The notes under the pieces: generated by a model
What the model saw: only the letters and a program-made list of their open reading frames with translations
What the model was told of the DNA's origin: nothing
Databases searched by the model: none
Assembly (NCBI GenBank): GCA_039583875.1
Contig: CM077149.1
Coordinates: 26,425,194 to 26,489,193 of the forward strand
Length of the DNA: 64,000 bases
Direction: 5' to 3'
Origin: Platanthera guangdongensis
Lineage: Eukaryota; Streptophyta; Magnoliopsida; Asparagales; Orchidaceae
Shown here: positions 56,443-64,000 of the stretch, piece by piece
How positions within the stretch are numbered: position 1 is the stretch's first letter
Layout: every line of letters begins with the position of its first letter
Translations under genes and position numbers: made by a program

Positions 56443-56629
56443 TCAAAATAAAAAATAATCCTATGTGACATCTCATTTCCAACTAGACCCCTAAGAGTGA
56501 TTTTGTCATGACTAGGGCATGACAAAACCCTAGGAAGTCCAAGAAGACCAAGTGAGCTTAGGCATGAAGTTGGAATCACCATGGTCTACAAATAGTAGAA
56601 TTCTAAACAATAGTTTAGGATGAACATAG
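56443..56629. other. Short flank between TR-GAG 2 and Copia C
   Basis: 187 bases with no motif I recognise. They may be the older DNA into which both elements inserted. Confidence 0.4.
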
Positions 56630-58209
56630 TGTTGGGTATTGTATCCACAACGTACCTGATTTGAAGAAGCCCCTGAACAAGCTAAGGTAAATAGACAATG
56701 TATTTGACAAAATATTTCAAGTTGTGCTTGCAGTTATTCCACACTAAGTGCACACCAATGTCAGGGTGCAGTAGGTCAATATACACGGGTCTGCACGACG
56801 TAATCCCTCGTTGAGCAGATCAGTGTGTTGGCCTACGTGTACTCTCTCTATTGGAGTGTACTTATTTTCAAGTACAGGGCTATGATATTGCAAGAGCAGA
56901 CAAGGAGCAAGGATGGGTCAAAGAGCAGTCCATGGGCGGATAGACGAAAAATCGTCTAAGTGTTAATCGACGAGAATCACCAAGTGATTCTCGCCGATTC
57001 GGTGAGAATCATCAAGTGATTCTCGCCGATTCGGGGAGAATCACTAGTGATTCTCGCCGAATCGTTGAGAATCAGCTAGCCGATTCTCGCCGTCTCCTTC
57101 CGGCGAAAACAGTGCGTGCAACCAAGTCAACTTCGACAAGAATCATCTTTGATTCTCGCCGAATCGTCGAGAATCACCTTTGATTCTCGACGATTCGACG
57201 AGACTCACCTTCGATTCTCGCCGATTTTGACTTAGGCGAATTCTGGATCCCGCTGAACCGGACTCTGCCGCTGACACCATTTTAAACCGGAACTAGGGTT
57301 TCTTCTGGTGGGACCCACAACGGTCATTAAGGAGTATACTTGTGTATAAAATCACGCGTATTTTTGAACAGTAGTATACACAGAAAAAAACGAAGCCGAG
57401 CAGCTGACCTTGACCTAAATCGCGAATCTGCTCCGCAGCCGCCGTCGCCGCTCGTGCTAGTTGGTCGCAGCTTTTGATCGAGATTCTTCCAGATCTCCCG
57501 GCGACAGAAGCTTAGCCAAGTATAGCGTCTCACGCGTCTAACCAGAGATCTCTTGTCTCTTGATTTGTTGATCGGGAAAATCTTCCCCATCCGAATCGAT
57601 CGAGACGATTGATCCTAGTGTGACCGTTGGAAGACCTTGCTAGCTTTGCTACGAAGACTGGATCTCCAAAGTACAGCAGCCGCACTCCGTTGTCGCCGCC
57701 GATCCTGAGAACCAAGCCGCCGCCCTTCTTGCCGCCGCCGGTTTCGGGGAGATTCTCTCCAAGTGAGATCTAGGGTTGTGTACTCTTCGTGACTTTCATC
57801 GAACGAAGAGAGACACCTTAGCCTCCAAAAGTAGTTTGTATTTCTTGTACATTCTAGTTTATTTTTGTTGTAAAGGAACGTTGCTTCTCGTTGTAAGGGT
57901 TGGGTGCAACCCGTGTTGTGAGAGTGTTGAATCCTACGTATGGAAGGGCTCCTTCCGATAGTGAAAGGATTGGATTTCAATCCTGTTGGTGAAGAGACCG
58001 AGTCGTCCCTTGTTGGGAGATAGGTCGAAGGGGGAAAGTGGATGTACCCAAATCGGGGAACCACTATAAATAGCTTGTGTACTCTGTTTGTTGTGCTGTT
58101 TTATTTTCGTGTGCAGGTACAATTTTAATTCCGCAAAAACGCTGCACGTCACCTATTCCCCCCCCCCCCCCCCCATAGGTGAAGGTAGTTGACACTAGGT
58201 GGACTTTCA
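56630..58209 (+). repeat. Copia C 5' LTR
   Basis: 1580 bp, TGTTGGGTATTG to GGTGGACTTTCA. It holds an array of GATTCTCGCCGA / GAGAATCAC palindromes (56940-57235), a TATA box (57345-57351), the GGAACCACTATAAA block (58059) and a run of 17 C (58158-58174) close to the end. Frames in it are not genes. Confidence 0.88.
57345..57351 (+). promoter_or_regulatory. TATA box of the Copia C LTR
   Basis: TATAAAA in the context GTGTATAAAATCACG, about 110 bases after the palindrome array. Confidence 0.65.
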
Positions 58210-58211
58210 AG

Positions 58212-58221
58212 TGGTATCAGA
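58212..58221 (+). other. Primer-binding site of Copia C
   Basis: TGGTATCAGA, two bases after the 5' LTR end, followed by GGGAGG in place of the usual GC. It is complementary to initiator tRNA-Met. Confidence 0.88.
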
Positions 58222-58299
58222 GGGAGGTTGCTCATCAAAAAGGTTAACACCTTGAGTTGAATCCTGCCGCTAGTGTCAAGAAGAAGGCAAACATCTACT

Positions 58300-60573
58300 A
58301 TGGACGGGCTCAAGTTCACAGGCAAGATCACAGTGTGCACCAGGCTCAACTTTCCTATCTGGAAGGAAAGGATCAGGTTCTACATGGAAGCAGTTGATCC
58401 TCGACTCTTCATGATGGTGGAGGAGGGACCTTATGTCCCTACTAAGGTCTCCACCATAGATCCTACCAAGAAAGTGCCAAAGAAAATTTCTGAAATGGAC
58501 AAGGACGAGATGGTGCTGGTGGGACTTGACAAGAAGGCGCAGAACATTCTGGTCAGCGCGGTCGATGACTCAATGATGCAGAACTTCTGCAATTGCAGGA
58601 CAGTAAAGGAGATCTGGCACTGCCTGATTATCCTAATGGAGGGCACTGATGAAGTGAGGGATGATCGGAGATCCCTTCTGAACCAGAAATATGAGGCCTT
58701 CAGACAAGGGCCTAAGGAAGAGATCGGAGTCACCTTCGAGAACTTCCTCAAGATTGTCAATGCCCTCAAAGGATATGGAAGAGTGTTCACTGATGGTGAA
58801 CTTAATGATAAATTCCTTAGGTCCCTTACTAAGGAATGGGACACAAAGATCTGCGCCATCCGAGAGTTTGGCAGACTAGCTGAAACAGACCCGCAAATTC
58901 TGTTTGGGAAGCTGATGTCCTATGAGCTTCAACTGAACACCAGGAAAGCAGAAGAAGAAGCAGAGAAGGCTGCAGTCAAAGAAAAGACTGTGGCTCTAAA
59001 AGACATTCACTCCAGAAAAGGCAAGGGTGCGGTTTCATACCGTGCCAGGAAAAAGGATGAGGAGGAGGACTCCGAGCCTTGCTCCTCCAGCTCAGAGCTG
59101 TCTGAGGAGGATTTCTCCCTCATCACCCGAGAATTCAAGAAGTTCCTCAAGATGAGGAATCAAAGAAAGAAAGACGGCTCCTCCTCCAGGCATCAGAAGA
59201 AAAATTATTCTTCTGAGAGGTATGCTTCTAAACCGAACAAACATCGTTCCTCTGACATCATTTGTTTTGGATGCAGTAAGCCAGGACACGTCGTGGCCGA
59301 CTGCTACCAAGGCAAGAGAGAAAAAGGGAAAGGAGAGGAGCTCAAATCCTCTAGAGATAAGAAGAAAGAGCAGAGCTACATCGCCAGAAGGCCAAAGACA
59401 CTGAGTGAGTCTGATTCCTCAGACTCCAGTGATGATGAGGAAGCCTACTTCGGGCTGGTGGGTCGCTCCGACTCAGAAGGAGAATGCCCCCCATTTACTG
59501 GGAAGGTAAAAGCTCACACCCCTCTCTCCGACTCTGAATCTGATCCTGAGTCTCAGGATGATGACCCTGAGGATAGCCTTTCGGCCCGTGAAGCGGAGCT
59601 CCTCGAGAAGTATGAGCTTCTGCTCAACACTTTCGAGGAGTGCCGTAAGAGATTGAAGGCTGAGAAAAAGGAAGTGAAATTCCTTAAGGGTGAGTGTGTC
59701 TCCCTAATGGAAGAGATCACCAGTTTGATTTCTCTCCGACAGGAGCACCTTGACCTGACTTCAAAGCATTCAGAGTCTCTTAAGCTCCTTGATCTTAAGC
59801 AGGAGGAAGTCGACAAGTTGGAAGAACAACTTGCGGCAGAAAGGAAGATAGTCAAGAGCTTCTCTATGACAAAAACAGTTCTTCCAGTAGTTGATACCTT
59901 CTCTGCTCAGGACAAAGGAGCTGGCTTGGGGCATGTAGGGGTATCTGGTTCCACATCCAGGAGAAACAGGAACCAGAGGAAGAATAAGACCGTCAAGAAG
60001 GCCTCTGCTGATGAAAAGGGAAAGGCTCCGCTCAGTCCCGTTGCATTTATAAAGCCTAGCTTTCCTTGCAACCAACATGACTTTGAATCAACCTTTGGTC
60101 ATCATTTCCGGCCCTCGGTTGCAAAGCCAAAGAACCGTTATGATGGTTGGACCTTTCCCCGGAACTTCGGTGAGAGTGCCTTCAAGGCACCTTATGAGGA
60201 AATCCACATGGGAAATTATGGTCAATTCTCTAGCGGCCATAATGGAAAGCAGGCACCAAGAGTCAAGCCTGTTATTCTGACGAAACAGAAGGTCAAGAAG
60301 TCATGTGACTGCAGTCACCATGAGGCCTCCACTTCCAAATCCAAGGCCCTGGCTGTACCCACCATTCCCAGGGTAAGGCAGGAGCCTATGAAGAGGTACA
60401 ACAGATTTGACTGTTGGTGTTGTGGCAAAGTCGGTCACTTTGCCGTGGATTGTTGGTTTAACCCGAGGTATAACGAGACTCCCTATGTTAGCACTGCGAG
60501 GCCGACCACTCGTAAGGTTAACCAACCGAGGGGGAGTATGCTAACCAGGAATCTAGGACCCAAGTTCGATTGA
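58300..60573 (+). CDS. Copia C gag
   Basis: Uninterrupted 757-residue frame. I take the ATG at 58300 (MDGLKFTGKITVCT) as start; the nine codons upstream lack an ATG. Residues 20-210 are the UBN2-type gag core (FPIWKERIRFYMEAVD, VRDDRRSLLNQKYEAFRQ, LNDKFLRSL). A first zinc knuckle, CFGCSKPGHVVADC, is near residue 325. An acidic Ser/Asp-rich linker follows, then a long Glu/Lys/Leu-rich coiled coil (about 440-525). A second knuckle, CWCCGKVGHFAVDC, is near residue 710. Gag forms the particle and packages RNA. The frame ends at TGA 60571-60573; in relatives this position reads W in a W-V-P-K motif, so TGG to TGA is likely. Confidence 0.88.
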   Translation: MDGLKFTGKITVCTRLNFPIWKERIRFYMEAVDPRLFMMVEEGPYVPTKVSTIDPTKKVPKKISEMDKDEMVLVGLDKKAQNILVSAVDDSMMQNFCNCRTVKEIWHCLIILMEGTDEVRDDRRSLLNQKYEAFRQGPKEEIGVTFENFLKIVNALKGYGRVFTDGELNDKFLRSLTKEWDTKICAIREFGRLAETDPQILFGKLMSYELQLNTRKAEEEAEKAAVKEKTVALKDIHSRKGKGAVSYRARKKDEEEDSEPCSSSSELSEEDFSLITREFKKFLKMRNQRKKDGSSSRHQKKNYSSERYASKPNKHRSSDIICFGCSKPGHVVADCYQGKREKGKGEELKSSRDKKKEQSYIARRPKTLSESDSSDSSDDEEAYFGLVGRSDSEGECPPFTGKVKAHTPLSDSESDPESQDDDPEDSLSAREAELLEKYELLLNTFEECRKRLKAEKKEVKFLKGECVSLMEEITSLISLRQEHLDLTSKHSESLKLLDLKQEEVDKLEEQLAAERKIVKSFSMTKTVLPVVDTFSAQDKGAGLGHVGVSGSTSRRNRNQRKNKTVKKASADEKGKAPLSPVAFIKPSFPCNQHDFESTFGHHFRPSVAKPKNRYDGWTFPRNFGESAFKAPYEEIHMGNYGQFSSGHNGKQAPRVKPVILTKQKVKKSCDCSHHEASTSKSKALAVPTIPRVRQEPMKRYNRFDCWCCGKVGHFAVDCWFNPRYNETPYVSTARPTTRKVNQPRGSMLTRNLGPKFD

Positions 60574-60598
60574 GTTCCTAAGAGAAATTAATTTTGTT

Positions 60599-61000
60599 TT
60601 GCAGGAATGTCCAAAGGCCACCAAAATGCCAATCTGGTACTTGGACAGTGGATGCTCCCGGCACATGACTGGGACAAGAAGCCTGCTGTGTGATTACACT
60701 CTAGTCGAGAATGGACCCAAAGTCATCTTTGGAGGGTCAGATCGAGGAGTCACCGGAGGTTACGGTATGATTTCCAACGGTATAATCTCTATCACCGACG
60801 TGGTTATGTTGAAGAGTTAAACCATAACCTGATCAGTGTAAGTCAGTTATGTGACAAAGGTTATGACTTTAAGTTCTGCAAGGATAAATGTCTGATAATT
60901 TCATGTGCCTCTTCTGAGACGGTATTAACAGGCATTAGGAGCAGAAATATCTTCTGCTTAAATTTTCTCAGTTTAGATTCATCTACCCCCGTATGCCTTG
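60599..61000 (+). pseudogene. Copia C protease (frameshifted)
   Basis: WYLDSGCSRHMTGTRSLLCD carries an intact catalytic DSG. GGSDRGVTGGYGMISNGI is the flap-like region. One base too many or too few near 60803 moves the next part (YVEELNHNLISVSQLCD) to another frame. The segment is +1 relative to gag, in the same direction and distance as in Copia A. Confidence 0.85.
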
Positions 61001-61770
61001 TGGCAACAGGCAGTGCATCTCTTTTTGAACAATGGCACAAGAGATTGACACATATTAATTTCAAAACAATTAGTATGCTGTTTTCTAAAAACTTAGTAAG
61101 GGATGCTCCCGTTATCAAGTGCATCAAAGATAGCCCCTGTCCTGCATGCCAGATGGGCAAACAGACTCGGGCTACCTTTAAGAGCATTGTAGACAAAGAC
61201 TCTTCCCGATGTCTTTACCTTCTACATATGGACTTGTTTGGTCCAATGCAAGTTCATAGCTTGGGAGGCAAGTCCTATACGCTAGTGATAGTTGATGATC
61301 ATTCTCGGTTTACATGGGTGTTCTTCTTAAAACGAAAGTCGGATACGTTTGACATCTTCACTGGTTTTGTCAAGCAGGTTCAGAACGAATTTAACTGCTC
61401 AATGGTCAAAATCAGAAGTGACCATGGAACAGAATTCGAATCTGGTGCTATGACAGAGTTTTGTGAAGAACAAGGTATCTTTCATGAGTTTTCCTCCCCG
61501 TGCACTCCTCAGCAAAATGGAGTTGCGGAGAGGAGAAATAGAACTCTCATTGAAGCCTGCACGACAATGTTGAAAGATGCATCTCTCCCAGAATACTTCT
61601 AGGCAGAGGCTGTTAATACAGCTTGTCATGTACAAAACCGAGCATTGATCAACAAGCATCATCGTAAGACGCCTTATGAGCTACTGAGAGGCAGGAAACC
61701 AACCATGTCCTACTTGAGGATCTTTGGTTGCCGATGCTATGTACTGAATAATGGGAAGTACCCGCGTACT
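61000..61770 (+). pseudogene. Copia C GAG-pre-integrase and integrase (one stop)
   Basis: HKRLTHINF and CPACQMGKQTR are the GAG-pre-integrase block. The core has HMDLFGPMQ (Asp), IRSDHGTEFES (Asp) and QQNGVAERRNRTLIEA (Glu), all intact. TAG at 61600-61602 replaces Trp of the FWAEAVNTA motif. After it the frame continues unchanged into RT. Confidence 0.88.
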
Positions 61771-63408
61771 AAATTTGGTGAAAAATGCTTCGAAGGCATA
61801 TTCATGCGCTATAGTTCCCACAGTCGGGCATATAGGGTCTTCAATAAGAAAACCCTAGTGGTAGAAGAATCAATTAATGTTGTATTTGATGAAGGAAGTT
61901 TGCTTAACAGCAATTCTTCCAGTGGTATTCTTGAAGATGCAGGTGCACGACTTGAACAGCTGGATCTCGATGAGACCGCTAAAGATGAAACTCCTAAGTA
62001 CGTCAAAGTTTCCACCTCAACGTCAACTGGGAATGTTGAAGATCAAAATGGAACAAATCTCCTAGAAGAAGGAGAAGCCCAAGAAGTAGTCGAAGCTCCG
62101 GATGCCAGACTTCTTGAGCTCCGGCACGTGAGGGATCATCCTAGAGATCAGATCATCGGAGAACCTCGTGACGGTGTCAGAACTCGAAGAGGTACCATTA
62201 ACGAGATTTTGCATCTTATCTTCCTGTCACAGGTTGAGCCAAAGAAGTTCGACGAGGCGAACAAAGATGCGGCATGGATTTTGGTCATGCAAGATGAACT
62301 ACATCAATTCGAACGATGCAACGTTTGGACGCTGGTTCCCAGACCACACAATCAGAATGTGATTGGCACCAAGTGGATCTTCAGAAACAAACTGGATGAA
62401 CATGGTGTCATCATAAAGAACAAGACAAGGCTGGTGGCTCAAGGTTATAGACAGGAGGAGGGGATTGACTTCGACCAGACCTTCGCACCAGTAGCAAGGC
62501 TCGAGGCAATCAGATTGTTCTTGGCGTATGCTTCGCACAAAGGATTCACAGTCTATCAAATGGATGTGAAATCAGCATTCTTGAATGGAGACCTGAAAGA
62601 GGAAGTATACGTCGCTCAACCCCCAGGTTTTGTCAATCCTACTTATCCCAATCATGTATATTTTCTTAATAAAGCTTTATATGGTTTAAAACAAGCTCCA
62701 CGAGCTTGGTATGAGACTTTATCTAGTTTTCTTATTGAGAACAAGTTCTCTAGAGGTAAAATAGATAAGACATTGTTTCTCAGGGAAGTCAAAGACAAGA
62801 GTTTGCTGGTGCAAAACTATGTCGATGACATAATATTCGGCTCAACAGACAACAATCTTTGCAAAAAGTTTTCCAAACTTATGCAAGGAAAGTTTGAAAT
62901 GAGCAGTATGGGAGAGCTAAAGTATTTCTTGGGACTTCAAGTGAAACAGTCTGAGGATGGAATCTTCATCTCTCAGACGAAGTTCACAAATGAACTCCTC
63001 AAGAAATTCGGCATGGAGAGTGCAACCTCTATAAGGACTCCAATGGGATCCACTATGTCTCTGGATAAGGATGAGAAAGGTAAACCTTTCGATGAAACCA
63101 AATACAGAAGCATCATTGGCTCTCTGCTCTACCTTACTGCCAGTAGACCGGATATCATGTTCTCCACATGTGTCTGTGCCAGATATCAGGTGAACACTAA
63201 GGAATCTCACTATGTCGTTGCAAAGCGAATTCTAAGATACCTTAAAGGTACTCCCAATCTTGGCTTGTGGTACCCGAGAAACAATGATGTCGAGTTAATA
63301 GGTTTTTCAGATGCTGATTTTGCAGGGAGTAGAGATGATAGGAAAAGCACCTCCGGGACGTATCAATTCCTCGGACGAAGGCTTATTTCATGGAATAGCA
63401 AAAAATAG
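61771..63408 (+). CDS. Copia C reverse transcriptase and start of RNase H
   Basis: The open frame from the integrase C-terminus ([20 protein letters not shown]) passes a variable acidic linker into RT. RT motifs are [38 protein letters not shown] and [33 protein letters not shown] and the active site YVDDIIFGS (about 62818-62845) follow. RNase H begins at [22 protein letters not shown] at 63406-63408 stops it after SWNSKK, where relatives have Gln. The upstream end is the frame left after the stop at 61602, so it is not a complete gene on its own. Confidence 0.88.
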   Translation, partial: KFGEKCFEGIFMRYSSHSRAYRVFNKKTLVVEESINVVFDEGSLLNSNSSSGILEDAGARLEQLDLDETAKDETPKYVKVSTSTSTGNVEDQNGTNLLEEGEAQEVVEAPDARLLELRHVRDHPRDQIIGEPRDGVRTRRGTINEILHLIFLSQVEPKKFDEANKDAAWILVMQDELHQFERCNVWTLVPRPHNQNVIGTKWIFRNKLDEHGVIIKNKTRLVAQGYRQEEGIDFDQTFAPVARLEAIRLFLAYASHKGFTVYQMDVKSAFLNGDLKEEVYVAQPPGFVNPTYPNHVYFLNKALYGLKQAPRAWYETLSSFLIENKFSRGKIDKTLFLREVKDKSLLVQNYVDDIIFGSTDNNLCKKFSKLMQGKFEMSSMGELKYFLGLQVKQSEDGIFISQTKFTNELLKKFGMESATSIRTPMGSTMSLDKDEKGKPFDETKYRSIIGSLLYLTASRPDIMFSTCVCARYQVNTKESHYVVAKRILRYLKGTPNLGLWYPRNNDVELIGFSDADFAGSRDDRKSTSGTYQFLGRRLISWNSKK

Positions 63409-63765
63409 AATTGTGTTGCAACCTCCACAGCAGAGTCTGAGTACATCTCGGCAGGCAGCTGTTGCGCACAACTCCTATGGATCAGAAACCAGTTAGCCGA
63501 CTACGACCTTCAGTTCAAGGAAGTATCAATGTCCTGCGACTCCTCCAGTGCAATTGCAATTGCCAACAATCCGGTATCGCACAGCAGAACGAAGCATATT
63601 GAAGTGCGCTACCACTTTATTAGGGAGCACGTGGAGAACAAGGACATCTCTCTCTGTTATGTCCCCACGGACAAGCAGATTGCAGATAAATTCACAAAGC
63701 TCTTAGACGAAGCCAAGTTCAGTCTTTTCAAAACTGAATTGGGGATGCTAAACTATGAGGAATAA
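63409..63765 (+). pseudogene. Copia C RNase H, C-terminal part
   Basis: In the same frame after the TAG: NCVATSTAESEYISA, then SSAIAIANNPVSHSRTKHIE, VRYHFIREHVENKDI and TDKQIADKFTKLLDEAKF. It ends at TAA 63763-63765. This is the standard end of a Copia polyprotein; no env-like frame follows within the window. Confidence 0.88.
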
Positions 63766-64000
63766 AGCCTACAGAAGCTCCGGGATCGTGCCTCTAGGGG
63801 GAGCCTCTGTCACGCACTCAAGTGTGAACACAGGTGCAAGAACTGAGGGGGAGCAAGGGGTCAAATGATACAGACCCAGATTTGCAGAAGCCGAAAAGGG
63901 GGAGATTACCCTCTCGGCTAAGGCTAAGGTGGCTCCAAAGTTTGCTCGCAAGAAATTGGTATCGGTAATCGCAAGAAATTGGTATCGGTAATGAATATCT
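63766..64000 (+). other. Copia C 3' untranslated region with G-rich tracts
   Basis: Three AGGGGGAG words (about 63795, 63847 and 63896) resemble the PPTs of the SIRE-type elements here, but none is followed by a TGTTGGG LTR start before the window ends. A 23-bp unit beginning CGCAAGAAATTGG is duplicated in tandem at 63947-63969 and 63970-63992. Confidence 0.6.

Larger units (their letters stand above)
56630..64000 (+). mobile_element. SIRE-type Copia C, nearly intact, runs off the window
   Basis: 5' LTR 56630-58209, initiator-Met PBS, gag 58300-60573, protease, integrase, RT and RNase H to 63765, then a G-rich 3' region. The 3' LTR is not reached by 64000. It is the best preserved element here: one stop and frame change at the gag/pol join, one frameshift near 60803, and stops at 61600-61602 and 63406-63408. 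It is the closest relative of Copia A in the window. Confidence 0.9.

Noticed and set aside
60588..60603. TTTTGTTTTGCAG resembling an intron 3' splice site between gag and protease
   Set aside because: There is no matching donor, and the same stretch in Copia A reads as the coding linker LICVLQ before protease.

Overview
The window is intergenic heterochromatin-type DNA from a flowering plant. It is essentially one continuous stack of decayed LTR retrotransposons. The evidence is a set of plant-specific lineages: SIRE-type Copia, Athila-type Gypsy with a primer-binding site for tRNA-Asp, and Tekay-type chromovirus with a C-terminal chromodomain. Their LTRs are 0.8-3 kb long and they are inserted into one another. 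I see no host protein gene, rRNA, tRNA or CRISPR array. The species cannot be named from this sequence. Lineage names rest on protein motifs and PBS/PPT sequences read by eye; no database was searched.

Layout, left to right. 1-2517 is the 3' tail of an Athila element (+). 2518-36348 is a SIRE-type Copia element (minus strand, 'Copia A') split by nested insertions. One of these, 6128-23296, is an Athila-derived element (minus) with a gag but no pol (a TR-GAG). It contains a Tekay chromovirus (+) at 7235-15023. The other, 24620-34420, is a complete but dead Athila element (minus) inserted into the Copia 5' LTR. 36423-39065 is an Athila-type LTR (+) without a visible partner. 39066-42596 is a second, truncated Copia (minus, 'Copia B'). 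42597-48440 is a Copia-type element (+, 'Copia F') with two LTRs and gag remnants; it has no pol and carries an unidentified accessory reading frame. 48441-49981 is unassigned. 49982-51088 is a Tekay-like LTR (minus) and 51132-51892 is probably another LTR piece. 51893-56442 is a second gag-only Gypsy-type element (minus) with an 800-codon frame. 56630-64000 is a nearly intact SIRE-type Copia (+, 'Copia C') whose 3' LTR lies beyond the window.

Working order of the parts: each element's LTR carries its promoter, the PBS beside the 5' LTR primes reverse transcription, and gag supplies the particle. Pol supplies protease, RT/RNase H and integrase, and the PPT primes the second strand. Only Copia A, Copia B, Copia C, the Tekay and the 24.6-34.4 kb Athila retain recognisable pol. 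The two TR-GAG elements and Copia F would have needed enzymes from relatives.

The most notable non-coding structure is a recurring architecture. In most LTR families here the U3 region, upstream of the putative TATA box, holds an array of short CG-containing words arranged as direct and inverted repeats that could form hairpins. Arm sequences are largely family-specific, but one word (ACACGGGCGTGT-like) is shared by the Tekay and the Athila-derived families. The most notable coding observations are the 800-codon frame at 52948-55347, broken only by four TAG codons, and the accessory frame of Copia F.
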